DNA of 64,000 bases from CAYXZQ01 sp964469935 (GCA_964469935.1 CAYXZQ010000002.1:1-64000); one strand, 5' to 3'; numbered from the stretch's first letter, positions 1 through 8,962 are shown. Notes: generated from the letters alone by a model not told the origin. Program-made: numbers and translations.

Positions 1-1
1 A

Positions 2-100
2 CTAAAAAAACTCCCGAAAAAGCTCATGAAGCTAGCTCCTGAGTTCGCCGATGTCAGACAATCAGATTCAGTATCTCCGTTCATCTATGAGATGTTCTGA
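2..100 (+). CDS. C-terminal end of an unidentified protein (partial)
   Basis: Frame 2 is open from the window edge to a TGA at 98-100 and encodes 32 residues ending in the short string PFIYEMF. The other two plus frames close early. The segment is too short to assign to a family. It lies directly upstream of a glycan oxidoreductase on the same strand, so it is probably the end of another surface-polysaccharide gene, but a TATA-like element follows it and the downstream gene seems to be transcribed separately. That it is a real gene end is inferred only from the open frame reaching the edge. Confidence 0.4.
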   Translation, partial: LKKLPKKLMKLAPEFADVRQSDSVSPFIYEMF

Positions 101-130
101 TAAACCATAAAAAGTACCTGTCATTCCTAA

Positions 131-141
131 AATTTATAAAT
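131..141 (+). promoter_or_regulatory. TATA-box promoter for the fused oxidoreductase
   Basis: An AT-rich element, AATTTATAAAT, is centred about 44 nt before the ATG at 180. This implies a leader of roughly 17 nt containing GAGAGG, a weak Shine-Dalgarno candidate. Confidence 0.45.
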
Positions 142-179
142 GGAATAATCATCTCAGTAAGCAGAGAGGCTAAAACAGC

Positions 180-2258
180 ATGAAACAGGTCATATTCGAC
201 AAGAGCGGAAGGGTCAGGGTGAAGGATGTCCCTGTCCCGGAGATTAGCGACAGCGAGCTCCTTGTAAAGAACGCCTTCTCAGTCCTCAGCGCAGGCACGG
301 AAAAATCCATGATAAGCCTGATGAAAAAGCCGTTATGGAAGATGGCGCTCGACAGGCCTGACCTGACAAGACAGGTATTGGACTTCGCCAAGAGCTCAGG
401 CGTGAAAAAGACAATGGACGTGGTCAAGAGCAGGCTCGATGTCTGGCACCTCTTAGGCTACAGCTCGGCAGGGACAGTGGTGAAAGCCGGAAAAAACGCA
501 GCAGGCTTCGGAGTCGGAGACAGGGTCGCATGCATAGGCTCTGGCTTTGCAAACCACGCAGAATACGTCGCAGTGCCGAAGACCTTGGCAGCAAAGATAC
601 CCAAAGGCCTGAAATTCGATGATGCAGCATTCTCAGGCATAGGATGCATAGCGCTCCAGTCAATTAGACAACTCCAGCCAGAACTCGGCGAAAACATAGT
701 TGTCATAGGCCTCGGGCTCATAGGACAGATGGTGGCCCAGCTTCTGAGAACGAACGGCTGCAGGGTCATAGGAATAGACATTGACAGGGAGAAGACAGGA
801 AAGTCGTACATCGACGTGGGAATAACCAGAAACACGATAAAGAACGTCATGAATGCAACAGACGGAGCAGGCGCAGACGGCGTCATAATAGCGGCATCCT
901 CGAAAAAGAACCTTGTCAATGACGCATTCGACATGTGCAGGAAAAAAGGCAGGGTTGTCCTGTTAGGGATATGCAATCTTGATATAGACAGGCAGAAGAT
1001 GTTCGAAAAAGAGCTGGACTTCAAAATATCCACTGCATTCGGCGCAGGCTCCCTGGACCAGATCTACGAGCAGGGAAAGGATTACCCTATAGAATACGCA
1101 AGATGGACATCCGGCAGGAACCTAAAAGCAGTGCTTGAACTCCTCTCCACAAAGAAGCTCGACATAAGCGAGATGAAAAAAGATGTATTCGACATCAGCG
1201 ACGCAAAGACAGCCTACAGCGGACTCGAGCAGGGCAAGATGATGACTGCGCTCTTGAGGTACAACCCCAAAGACGAAGCGCAGACAATTGTCGCAGATGA
1301 AAAATTCAAAAAGACCGGAAAGATAAATGTCGCAATAATCGGCGCTGGCCAGTTCGTCAAAGGCTTCATACTGCCGGCGATAAAGAACATAAAGGAATTC
1401 TCACTATATGCAATAGCGACAAAGAGCGGGCCGAATGCAAAGAAGCTCGCAAGAGAGCACGGGGCGAAGATCGCGAGCACGAGCTATGCAGACATCATAA
1501 ACGACAAGAATGTCGACCTGGTGATTATAGGGACCAGGCACGACAGCCATGCAGAGATTGCAGCAGAGGCCCTAAAAAAGGGAAAGCACGTGTTCTCTGA
1601 GAAGCCCATGGCGATCGATGAGAAATCCTTCCAGTCCCTGGCAAAAGAGATAAGGAAAACCGCCAGGACCTATGCATGCGGGTTCAACAGGAGGTACTCG
1701 CCTGTATTCAAAAAGATCAAATCAATGCTCTCAGACAAGTCTCCGATGATGGTAAATTACGTATTCAACAATACCTTCCTGCCTGCAGACCACTGGGTCA
1801 ACCAGCCTGATGTGGGCGGGGGCAGAGTCATAGGCGAGGCATGCCATATCTTAGATATCTTCAATTTCCTCACAGGATCGAAGCCCGTGACAGTCCAGGC
1901 AAGCAAGCTCTCTTCAGCAGGCGGGAATGACGACAACAACATATCAGCTGTCATAAAATACCAGGACGGGAGCGTCTGCACTCTCACATACTCATGCATA
2001 GGAAGCTCGGGCGCTGACAGGGAATCCTGCACCATAATCCAGGACGCAAACACAATCGAGATGAGCAGCCTCTCGAAGATAAGGCTCAATGGCAAGCCAG
2101 TCTACACAGGAAAGGCAGACGAGGGCCACGCGCAGGAGATGAGGGAGCTTGCAGCACACCTCACAGGAAAAGAGAACTCGCTCGTGACAGCAGAGGAATG
2201 CATAACAGCCACAGAGACGACATTCGGCATAGTGAAGTCTGCCAAGGGCAGCAGATAA
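180..2258 (+). CDS. Fused zinc-type alcohol dehydrogenase / Gfo-Idh-MocA oxidoreductase
   Basis: This 692-residue protein joins two NAD(P)-dependent dehydrogenases. Residues 1 to about 365 form a medium-chain alcohol dehydrogenase-like unit with a Rossmann glycine motif near residue 173 (VIGLGLIGQ). Residues from about 380 form a Gfo/Idh/MocA unit with a second Rossmann motif (IIGAGQFVKG) near 384 and the family EKP motif (SEKPMA) near 474. The same bidomain architecture is known from bacterial and archaeal polysaccharide loci, where it is thought to oxidise or isomerise a sugar or nucleotide sugar. The substrate cannot be read from the sequence. A GT4 glycosyltransferase follows 29 bp downstream on the same strand, so the two probably form an operon. 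Confidence 0.85.
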   Translation: MKQVIFDKSGRVRVKDVPVPEISDSELLVKNAFSVLSAGTEKSMISLMKKPLWKMALDRPDLTRQVLDFAKSSGVKKTMDVVKSRLDVWHLLGYSSAGTVVKAGKNAAGFGVGDRVACIGSGFANHAEYVAVPKTLAAKIPKGLKFDDAAFSGIGCIALQSIRQLQPELGENIVVIGLGLIGQMVAQLLRTNGCRVIGIDIDREKTGKSYIDVGITRNTIKNVMNATDGAGADGVIIAASSKKNLVNDAFDMCRKKGRVVLLGICNLDIDRQKMFEKELDFKISTAFGAGSLDQIYEQGKDYPIEYARWTSGRNLKAVLELLSTKKLDISEMKKDVFDISDAKTAYSGLEQGKMMTALLRYNPKDEAQTIVADEKFKKTGKINVAIIGAGQFVKGFILPAIKNIKEFSLYAIATKSGPNAKKLAREHGAKIASTSYADIINDKNVDLVIIGTRHDSHAEIAAEALKKGKHVFSEKPMAIDEKSFQSLAKEIRKTARTYACGFNRRYSPVFKKIKSMLSDKSPMMVNYVFNNTFLPADHWVNQPDVGGGRVIGEACHILDIFNFLTGSKPVTVQASKLSSAGGNDDNNISAVIKYQDGSVCTLTYSCIGSSGADRESCTIIQDANTIEMSSLSKIRLNGKPVYTGKADEGHAQEMRELAAHLTGKENSLVTAEECITATETTFGIVKSAKGSR

Positions 2259-2287
2259 GATATCGCCCCGGGCCATACATACAGAAA

Positions 2288-3442
2288 ATGAAGATACTGA
2301 GAACAATCGAGTCATTCTACCCGTTCATGTCAGGCCCTGCGAACCAGGCATACATGATAAGCAAAAAGCTCAAAGAAAAAAACATCACTTCCAGCATCTT
2401 CACTACAGACTACATGGCAGAAGAGAGCCCTTCTGAAGAGGATTACAAGGGCATCCCTGTAAGGAGATTCAAAGTCAAAGGGAAGTATCTCAAATACCTC
2501 TACACGCCCCAGATGAAGAAGGAGTTCATCAGATTCCGCCCGGACCTCATCCACGCACACAACTACAGGAGCTACCAGTCGGAAATTGCATACAAGGCTG
2601 CAAAGAAGCTGAATATACCGTTCATCATCAACACCCACGGAGGGCTGCATGGATATAAGAAAATAACCAAGGGCATAAATAAAGCCCCGTACTGGTCCTA
2701 CGACCTGTTAGGCGGAAAAAAGCACATAAAAAGATCAGATGCAGTCATCGTCTCATCGAACCAGGAATATGGCGAGGCGCTTGATTTCGGCGTGAAAAAA
2801 CAGAAGCTGCACATAGTCCCCATGGGAATCGATGTCAATGACTACAGGCAAAGCATGAGAAAAAGAGACGACGACAAGATAGTGCTTCTGTTCGTCGGGA
2901 GGATCACAAAGGACAGGAACCTCATGCCCATGCTCGATGCATTGAAGGATATCGACGACAGAAGAATCAGCCTGAGGATTGTCGGCGGTGAGGCGAGGAG
3001 GACTGACACGGACAGGCTCGGGTATCTTGACCTGCTCAGGCACACAGCTGCAAAATACAGCATAAATTCCGTTTTCACAGGCCCGAAATACGGAAAAGAC
3101 CTGATAAACGAATACATGAACGCAGACATCTTCATATACACCTCTGTCTGGGAGAACTTCGGCCAGACATTGCTCGAAGCAGGAGCAGCAGGGCTGCCGA
3201 TAATATCGACAAGAGTAGGCATTGCAGAAGACATCGTGAAGGACGAAAAGACAGGCTATCTAGTCAGCCACAACAGCACAAAAGAGATTGAAAAGGCAGT
3301 ACGCAACCTGATGGACAAGAAAAAAAGGGAATCATTCGGGAAGAGCATCCACACTCTCGTCAAAAAAGGCTTTGCCTGGGACAGAATCACTGAAAAATAT
3401 GCAGGGATATACGAACAGGCACTCAAAAACAAAAAGAGATGA
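2288..3442 (+). CDS. GT4-family glycosyltransferase
   Basis: This is a 384-residue GT-B fold transferase. Its N-terminal acceptor domain begins with MKILRTIESF, and its C-terminal donor-binding domain carries FVGRITKDRN and the E-x7-E type motif (WENFGQTLLEAG) near residues 290-302. Such enzymes add a sugar from a nucleotide donor to a lipid-linked glycan at the inner face of the membrane. The frame is open further upstream, but the ATG at 2288 starts exactly at the conserved first strand and lies beyond the upstream stop at 2258, so it is preferred. The linkage and sugar are unknown. The gene converges with the minus-strand nonulosonate operon, leaving a 7 bp gap. Confidence 0.9.
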   Translation: MKILRTIESFYPFMSGPANQAYMISKKLKEKNITSSIFTTDYMAEESPSEEDYKGIPVRRFKVKGKYLKYLYTPQMKKEFIRFRPDLIHAHNYRSYQSEIAYKAAKKLNIPFIINTHGGLHGYKKITKGINKAPYWSYDLLGGKKHIKRSDAVIVSSNQEYGEALDFGVKKQKLHIVPMGIDVNDYRQSMRKRDDDKIVLLFVGRITKDRNLMPMLDALKDIDDRRISLRIVGGEARRTDTDRLGYLDLLRHTAAKYSINSVFTGPKYGKDLINEYMNADIFIYTSVWENFGQTLLEAGAAGLPIISTRVGIAEDIVKDEKTGYLVSHNSTKEIEKAVRNLMDKKKRESFGKSIHTLVKKGFAWDRITEKYAGIYEQALKNKKR

Positions 3443-3449
3443 GTCAGGT

Positions 3450-4244
3450 TCAATCTGAGAGCAGCCTTCTCAGCTTCTTCAGGTTCTCCAGGTCCTCTGA
3501 AAGATTCAGAAAATCTGTCTTGGGAGTCTCGAGCGAAAGATAAGCACCCTCAGGTATCTGCCTGACAAGATCCCTCAGGGGCAGGTCTCCATCGCCCAGG
3601 TGCAGATGCTCGTCTACTTCTTTATCCTTACGGCTGTCGCTGAGATGGAACATATAAGGTCCTAAACCCAGAAAATCCCTGACAAAACCCATCATCTTCC
3701 TACCATGCGTATTCGATGCTGCAATCGCGTGGCCGATGTCAAGGCAGAATCTGCAGCCGGTCTTGTCCAGCACTTCCCTGTATTCTTCAGGCCTGGATAT
3801 GACCAGAGGGATATTGTTCTCATAGCCGACCGCAGGCACGTTCTCAAGTATGATGTCAAGCTCAGGCATAAGCCCTTTTATGTTCATGACAAGGCTCTGG
3901 ACTGTGTCCCTTTTTTTGTCCAGCACATAGCCGGGGTGGAAGATTATCTTATTTTTGCCGAAAAACTCGGTGAATCTTCTGATTGTCTTGATTGATTCAT
4001 GATAAGTCATGTCCTTGTTCGTGATGCTGAAGCCGTGGTTGTAGTTCGGGGCGTGGAATATGACAGGAACATCCTTAAGGATCTCAAGCTTAACGCCGTC
4101 GAACGTGCCGGGCACGATGTAGAGCTCGACATAATCTATCAGCCCATCACTTAAGAATTCGGCAAGCTTCGTAAAGGACTCCTGGTTGATTGACCATATC
4201 TTGAGCCCCAGCCTGACCCTTTTTTCCCCCATTTGCAGGCCCAT
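3450..4244 (-). CDS. TIM-barrel sugar isomerase/epimerase-like protein
   Basis: This 264-residue protein resembles the xylose isomerase-like / AP endonuclease 2 superfamily: LGLKIWSINQE at the start of the barrel, VIFHAPNYNHG near residue 60, FCLDIGHAI near 165 and a late LGDGDLPL strand. The His, Asp and Glu residues at strand ends are typical metal ligands of this fold. It is the last gene of the CMP-nonulosonate operon, and its ATG at 4244 overlaps the preceding TAA (TAATG), which suggests coupled translation; an internal ATG at 4232 is an alternative. An isomerase or epimerase acting on a sugar precursor is plausible but unproven. Confidence 0.7.
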   Translation of the reverse strand: MGLQMGEKRVRLGLKIWSINQESFTKLAEFLSDGLIDYVELYIVPGTFDGVKLEILKDVPVIFHAPNYNHGFSITNKDMTYHESIKTIRRFTEFFGKNKIIFHPGYVLDKKRDTVQSLVMNIKGLMPELDIILENVPAVGYENNIPLVISRPEEYREVLDKTGCRFCLDIGHAIAASNTHGRKMMGFVRDFLGLGPYMFHLSDSRKDKEVDEHLHLGDGDLPLRDLVRQIPEGAYLSLETPKTDFLNLSEDLENLKKLRRLLSD

Positions 4245-4924
4245 TATCCTATTTCTCTGACCAGGCACAGCGCTTCTGCCAGTTCCAGCCCTGATTCCAG
4301 CCCCCTGAACTGCGCCAGTATCCTTATGCCTTCAAGAGACCTGGGATGGGGATATTTCCGAAGCTCGCTCCTGTACGCCTTCATCGCCTTAAGCTTGTCA
4401 TCCATCACTCCTGAGATATCATAGTAGACATTCGGCCTGAAGACACCCTCGCCCTTCGACTGCCATTCTGTAGACGACAAAGTCTCGAAAGCATATATCT
4501 TTTTCACGCAATCCTTTCCGATCGGCCTAGCCGCTGTCATAGCAGCCTGGAAGCAGATCCTGTGGTCGACATTGAGGTCGTTCTCGTGATGGGTATAGAT
4601 TATGTCGGGCTTCAGCCTGTCCATGACCTTCTCGAACCCCTTGACAACATCCAGCAACGGCACTGAATCCATTGCATTGTCAGGGAAGTCGAGGAAGAAG
4701 ACCTCTTTGAATCCCAGTATGTCAGCTGCATTGAGGCTCTCCTTTCGCAGTCTCTTGACATCTGCATCAGTTTTCTTCCCCTTCGCGAGCCGTGAAGTCA
4801 CGCCCTCGGCAGCGATTAAGCAGTAGACATCATCACCCGACCTGGCATGCCTCAGGACTGTCCCGCCTATGCCCAATACCTCGTCATCCGGATGGGCAGC
4901 TATGACAAGAACCTTATTCTTCAT
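4244..4924 (-). CDS. PIG-L/LmbE-family N-deacetylase
   Basis: This 226-residue zinc hydrolase has the diagnostic AHPDDE motif at residues 10-15 and a second ligand segment HENDLNVDHR near 117. The family removes N-acetyl groups from GlcNAc-containing lipids or metabolites. The gene follows the formyltransferase with an 11 bp overlap. The pairing suggests that an N-acetyl group is removed and the amine re-acylated, for example formylated, on the nonulosonate or its precursor. The family assignment is firm; the substrate is inference. Confidence 0.88.
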   Translation of the reverse strand: MKNKVLVIAAHPDDEVLGIGGTVLRHARSGDDVYCLIAAEGVTSRLAKGKKTDADVKRLRKESLNAADILGFKEVFFLDFPDNAMDSVPLLDVVKGFEKVMDRLKPDIIYTHHENDLNVDHRICFQAAMTAARPIGKDCVKKIYAFETLSSTEWQSKGEGVFRPNVYYDISGVMDDKLKAMKAYRSELRKYPHPRSLEGIRILAQFRGLESGLELAEALCLVREIG

Positions 4925-5639
4925 CTTCCATCACCCTGATCGTCACATGAGCCCTGACTTTCCCGTCCGAAAGCCTGGATCTGGTGAACTCCAGCCTGAG
5001 CCTGCCTGATTCGATGAACGCAGGCGGATAGCCCTCTCCGTCGAGCATCCTTATCCAGTCATGGACCTTCGATATTGCTGCGTCGTCAGGAATCCTGCTC
5101 TCTTCCGGTGTCCTCCTCTTGAACTCCACTACCTCGCCCTCCTGCTTTTTCGGGGCTGGTCTGTCCCTGATGATCTCTGCCATCATCCGAAATATGATGT
5201 CAGAGGCTTTCCTGAATATCTCTTCAGCGCTGCCGCTCGAAAGGTCGAGGTCCCTCTTCATGTATATGTCGCCTGCATCAAGCCCCTTCACGACCCTTAT
5301 CGCCGATATCTTTGTCCTGTATATCCCTCTTGAGATGAGGTTCTGCAGCGGGCTTCCCCCTCTTCCGAACGGAAGGTCTGTCATGTGGAAGACCACGCAC
5401 TCGAAATCCTCGTAGACATCTTTCGGGATTATCCATGACCAGTGCGGGAAGAACACGTACGCGGGGTTCAGCTCCCTGAGCCTCTCGGATGTCAGGTCTT
5501 CCTTCTTGTCTATCAGTGTCCAGCTGAAGCTGTCGAGCTCCTTCTCGATCTTGTTGAAATTGCCGACATTCCATGACTTGATCGTCACGACTACCATGTT
5601 CTTCTTGTCGTCTGTCATTGTCTCATTTGCCATGCTCAT
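4914..5639 (-). CDS. Formyltransferase-family enzyme (sugar N-formyltransferase candidate)
   Basis: The 241-residue protein resembles the formyl-transferase fold of methionyl-tRNA formyltransferase and ArnA-type sugar formyltransferases. A FHMTDLPFGRGGSPLQNL segment occupies the position of the usual HxSLLP-type folate and catalytic region, followed by DAGDIYMKRDL, the usual conserved DxGxI element. A C-terminal region rich in charged residues resembles the small OB-like domain. The start ATG at 5639 overlaps the upstream stop as ATGA. In a sugar locus a 10-formyltetrahydrofolate-dependent N-formylation of an amino sugar is the likely reaction. The catalytic Asn of the classic NxHxSxLP motif is not obvious, so the activity should be treated with caution. 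Confidence 0.75.
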   Translation of the reverse strand: MSMANETMTDDKKNMVVVTIKSWNVGNFNKIEKELDSFSWTLIDKKEDLTSERLRELNPAYVFFPHWSWIIPKDVYEDFECVVFHMTDLPFGRGGSPLQNLISRGIYRTKISAIRVVKGLDAGDIYMKRDLDLSSGSAEEIFRKASDIIFRMMAEIIRDRPAPKKQEGEVVEFKRRTPEESRIPDDAAISKVHDWIRMLDGEGYPPAFIESGRLRLEFTRSRLSDGKVRAHVTIRVMEDEE

Positions 5640-6100
5640 CTTGCATACCTCAACTCGACAAATTCCCCGTGGTCCTTGTGCAGCTTGTATCCGCTCTTCT
5701 CGAACGCCCTTACAGATGCTATGTTCTCGTGCTTGATATTGGCGATGATGTACTGCACGTCGAAATTGTCAAGGTAGAACCTGGCGGATTCTTTCAGCAC
5801 CCTGGTACCTATGCCCCTGCTCCTGGACTCCGGGGCGATTGCGATGTCTATCTCTGCATGCCTTCCCTCCCTGTCGAACCTCACCTGGCCGAGCTTGCTG
5901 CCTTTACTGTCAGTGACGATGAACAAGTTCCTCTTCGGGTTTGAAAGCGAGCTGCCGAACCACTTTACATGGTCTTTCTTCTGCACCTTCTTGGTATTGA
6001 ATGAGTACTTCCTCGTGACCGGGTCGTTTCTCCATCTTAGAAGGTCTTCGGAATCCTCCGGCCCGGCGAACCTGAAATATATCTCGTCAGTCATCGGCAT
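5636..6100 (-). CDS. GNAT N-acetyltransferase, PseH-like
   Basis: This is a 154-residue GNAT protein with the acetyl-CoA loop APESRSRGIGTRVL near residues 84-97 and the terminal GYKLHKDHGEFV segment. In bacterial pseudaminic or legionaminic acid loci an enzyme of this type acetylates the 4-amino group of the UDP-4-amino-6-deoxy-sugar made by the PseC/LegC aminotransferase. The gene overlaps the end of the first NeuB gene by 14 bp. The start could be ATG 6100 or ATG 6094. The role in nonulosonate synthesis is inferred from context. Confidence 0.8.
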   Translation of the reverse strand: MPMTDEIYFRFAGPEDSEDLLRWRNDPVTRKYSFNTKKVQKKDHVKWFGSSLSNPKRNLFIVTDSKGSKLGQVRFDREGRHAEIDIAIAPESRSRGIGTRVLKESARFYLDNFDVQYIIANIKHENIASVRAFEKSGYKLHKDHGEFVELRYAR

Positions 6101-7163
6101 CCCCCTCTCTTATCGGCTCCTGCAGGCCGATGTCCCTTGATGCTGTCTTGCCGAGAAGATCTTCATAACGGTCGGGCTCAAGCCCTTGCTCTTTTTTTCC
6201 CGGCCTGAGCACGCCGATGTTCTCCTTCGTGAACCTATCCCCCTTCTTAATTGGCTTGATAGAATATATGAAATGCCTGGCAAAGCTGTGCAGCTCTTTT
6301 TCAGCATCGCCCACATGTTTTTCCCCTGAACCCAGCGCCTGCTCCAGCTTATGGATGCCCGAAACAAGCTCCTTAAGTTCATCAGGCAGTATCGCAAACC
6401 CGTGGTCCGGTCCCGGCAGGCTGTTGTCTGTTGTGAAATGCTTCTCGATTACAGATGCGCCGAGGGCTACTGCTCCAAGAGGGGCGATCAGCGGCTCCCT
6501 CGAGTGGTCAGACAGGCCGACAGGGCATCCGAATTCCTTCATCATCTCCGGTATGACGCTGAGGTTCATGGCTGACATGGGCGCAGGGTATTTTGCCGTG
6601 CACTGCAGAAGGATTATATCTTCATTGCCGCATTTCCTTATGTAATCCGCTGCTTTTCTTACATCATCCATGTCCGATGCCCCTGTAGAGATTATCATAG
6701 GCTTGCCTTTCCCGGCTACATGCTTGAGCAGCGGGAAGTCTGTTATGGAGTATGACGCGAGCTTGTAGGCCTCAATCCCCGCTTTCTCCAGCTCGTCGGC
6801 AGATGCATTGTCAAACGGCGTCGCAAGGAACATGATGCCCTTGTCGTCGCAATGCCCCTTCAGCTTCGGCAGCCATTCATAAGGAAGCTCCATCTCCCTG
6901 ATTATGTCGTATATCTTCTTTTTCTTGCCTATGTAATCCGCGTGGCCAGCGTCCTTTACATACAGCTTCTCTGCGCGGTAGACCTGGAATTTAACAGCAT
7001 CTGCCCCGGCTTCAGCAGCGATGTCGATCAATCTCAATGCCTGCTCATAATTCTTGACCGGGTCGTCGGATATCCTGAAATTCGCGCCAGCCTCGGCTAT
7101 AAAGTAGCATGGCTCGCCTTTCCCAACAATTTTTTTCCCGATTCTTGTCTTGGTGTCGACCAT
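6087..7163 (-). CDS. neuB: NeuB-family nonulosonic acid synthase (copy 1)
   Basis: This 358-residue protein has a complete NeuB/PseI/LegI architecture: a TIM-barrel aldolase-like domain (FIAEAGANF near residue 21, DAVKFQVYRAE near 53) followed by a C-terminal SAF domain (IKPIKKGDRFTKENI). The two histidines that bind the divalent metal in this family are present, in LSDHS near residue 217 and IEKHFT near 239. The family condenses phosphoenolpyruvate with a six-carbon acetamido sugar to give a nine-carbon keto sugar acid. Which acid (neuraminic, legionaminic or pseudaminic) cannot be decided from the sequence. It lies 14 bp after a second NeuB gene. Confidence 0.92.
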   Translation of the reverse strand: MVDTKTRIGKKIVGKGEPCYFIAEAGANFRISDDPVKNYEQALRLIDIAAEAGADAVKFQVYRAEKLYVKDAGHADYIGKKKKIYDIIREMELPYEWLPKLKGHCDDKGIMFLATPFDNASADELEKAGIEAYKLASYSITDFPLLKHVAGKGKPMIISTGASDMDDVRKAADYIRKCGNEDIILLQCTAKYPAPMSAMNLSVIPEMMKEFGCPVGLSDHSREPLIAPLGAVALGASVIEKHFTTDNSLPGPDHGFAILPDELKELVSGIHKLEQALGSGEKHVGDAEKELHSFARHFIYSIKPIKKGDRFTKENIGVLRPGKKEQGLEPDRYEDLLGKTASRDIGLQEPIREGDADD

Positions 7164-7177
7164 ATGCCATCATCGCC

Positions 7178-8221
7178 TTATACAAACATGCCTTCTTCTA
7201 AAAATACGTCTTTTTTGACATCAGTCCTGAGTCTCCTGCCAAGGAATTCCTCGTACCTGTCAGCTGTTATGCCTGTGCCCGGCCTCCTGAAATCCAGGTC
7301 CTCCAGTTTCAAGACTGCTCCTTTTTTGAGGTCCTTGATAGCCACAAGGCTCCTCCTTCCCGCAAGCCCGGGCCTGAGCGCGAACACGTCCTCCGGCTTT
7401 CCTACAGCCCTCTCTATCTTGCGGACATTCTCGACAAAACCCTTGAGCTCATGAGGCTCGAGAGACATGTAATGCTCGGCGCTCCTCGTGGTCTTGTCAA
7501 GGGTTATTGTCTTCTCGATGCAGTCGGCTCCGAAGCCCATGCATGCGTAATCCATCAGGGCGTCGACCGAATGGTCGGAGAACCCGACAGGGCAGTCGAA
7601 CCTGTCCTTGAGAAATTGGAGCACAGAGAAGTTTATCTCCTCGTCCCTGCAGGGGTAGCCCGGCGGGCAGTGCATTATCATGATATTGTCGTTCCCATTG
7701 CCCCTGCAGACGCTGACAGCCCTTTCCAGCTCTTCGAGGGTCCCCCTCGCGTCAAGTATGACAGGAAGGCCTGATTTTGCCGCATACCTGATGAGGAAGG
7801 TATGGTTTATGTCCGCTGCTGCAATCTTGATTGCGCATGAGCCGATCTCCTTCAGGAGCTCCACCTCTTCGGGGAAGAACGCGGTGGAGAAGAACAGGAT
7901 GCCCAGCTCGTCGCAGTACTCCTTTAGCTCCTTCCACTGCGCGACAGGAAGCTCCCTCCTCTTGAGTATGTCATATAATCTCTCTGTCACGTCGCCGTCA
8001 GCTGTCCCGTATGTGAAATCCACGGACTTGTCGCCCATGAGCCTGTCGACGTCCATTATCTGGAACTTGACAGCATCCGCCCCTGAATCGGCAGCTGCCT
8101 TGCAGAGCCTCTTTCCGGACTCGAGGTCGTATATGGTAGGTCCTGCCTCAAGCACGATGAAGCATGGCTCGCCTTCTCCGACTGTCCTGTTTCCTATCCT
8201 CAATTTCCTGGCTTTCTTCAT
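7178..8221 (-). CDS. NeuB-family synthase paralogue lacking one metal-binding histidine (copy 2)
   Basis: This 347-residue protein has the same barrel-plus-SAF layout as its neighbour (VLEAGPTIYD, DAVKFQIMDVD, then VAIKDLKKGAVLKLEDL). The first metal histidine is present in FSDHS near residue 213, but the second metal motif reads IEKTITLD near 236 where copy 1 has IEKHF. The normally conserved AE.G.NH start motif is also altered. It may use a different sugar, bind metal differently, or serve a related condensation. The start ATG overlaps the stop of the upstream cytidylyltransferase as ATGA. Confidence 0.88.
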   Translation of the reverse strand: MKKARKLRIGNRTVGEGEPCFIVLEAGPTIYDLESGKRLCKAAADSGADAVKFQIMDVDRLMGDKSVDFTYGTADGDVTERLYDILKRRELPVAQWKELKEYCDELGILFFSTAFFPEEVELLKEIGSCAIKIAAADINHTFLIRYAAKSGLPVILDARGTLEELERAVSVCRGNGNDNIMIMHCPPGYPCRDEEINFSVLQFLKDRFDCPVGFSDHSVDALMDYACMGFGADCIEKTITLDKTTRSAEHYMSLEPHELKGFVENVRKIERAVGKPEDVFALRPGLAGRRSLVAIKDLKKGAVLKLEDLDFRRPGTGITADRYEEFLGRRLRTDVKKDVFLEEGMFV

Positions 8222-8898
8222 TTTACTCTCCTGATTAGATATTCTGCCAGCTCGAGGTCGAAAGGCTCGTTTATGTCGACAGTCCTCTTCGGGGGTATGT
8301 AGTATCCCACTATCCTCTCGCCGTAGTATGTCCTGTCCTTCCTGAGCTGGGCTGCTCTTGCGAAAATTATGGAGCCGTCGTGGACAAAGACCTCGGGATT
8401 CTTCTGGTCCTGTGTCAGGTATTCCCTGCCGTAAAGCGGATTGAGAAACCCGTCGCCTCCCTTCTTGAGCGCCCTGAATGGTGAATACCTGTAGTCTGTT
8501 ACGGACATGAGATAGTCAGCTCCTGAGGATTCGAACAGCTCGAATGCTTTCCTGATGTCATCACCGGCCCTCAGGGGGCTTGTCGGCAGCAGTATGCAGA
8601 TTGCCTCTACGGCGAAGCCCTTCTTTTCATACTTTGATATGGCATCTATGCATACCTGCGGCACAGTCGCGTCGTCGCTTCCGAGCGCGACATCTCTAAT
8701 AAGCACTTCAGCCCCTAGTCCTTCGGCGATACCTGCTATCTCTTCATCGTCTGTCGATACGACGATCCTGTCGAATATCGCTGCCTTTTCTGCAGCTTCC
8801 ACTGCGTATTGGAGCAATGGCTTCTTATCCAGAAGAGCTATGTTCTTCCTCGGGAACCTCTTCGAGCCTCCTCTTGCAGGGATTATTGCCATCAGCAT
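8218..8898 (-). CDS. neuA: Acylneuraminate cytidylyltransferase (CMP-nonulosonate synthetase)
   Basis: The 226-residue protein begins with the nucleotide-binding signature IIPARGGSKRFPRKNI at residues 5-20 and continues with VVSTDDEEIA and LLPTSPLR, all typical of NeuA/PseF/LegF. It activates the nine-carbon acid with CTP to give the CMP-sugar donor used by transferases. It is the first gene of a seven-gene minus-strand operon. The ATG at 8898 is chosen over 8892 because a TATA element is centred 26 nt upstream, as for other leaderless genes here. The nonulosonate substrate is not identified. Confidence 0.93.
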   Translation of the reverse strand: MLMAIIPARGGSKRFPRKNIALLDKKPLLQYAVEAAEKAAIFDRIVVSTDDEEIAGIAEGLGAEVLIRDVALGSDDATVPQVCIDAISKYEKKGFAVEAICILLPTSPLRAGDDIRKAFELFESSGADYLMSVTDYRYSPFRALKKGGDGFLNPLYGREYLTQDQKNPEVFVHDGSIIFARAAQLRKDRTYYGERIVGYYIPPKRTVDINEPFDLELAEYLIRRVK

Positions 8899-8917
8899 GG
8901 CGCAGAGTATTGGATAA

Positions 8918-8930
8918 GCATTTAAATAAG
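8918..8930 (-). promoter_or_regulatory. TATA-box promoter for the neuA operon
   Basis: On the minus strand the element TATTTAAAT is centred 26 nt upstream of the neuA ATG. The spacing implies a leaderless transcript. It shares the 107 bp divergent gap with the promoter of the amidotransferase operon. Confidence 0.6.
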
Positions 8931-8962
8931 TTATGAATTGCAGACTTTAACAGACATTAATA

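Noticed and set aside
458..1033. A 191-codon minus-strand open frame inside the fused oxidoreductase
   Set aside because: It is antisense to a well-supported gene and shows no family signature.
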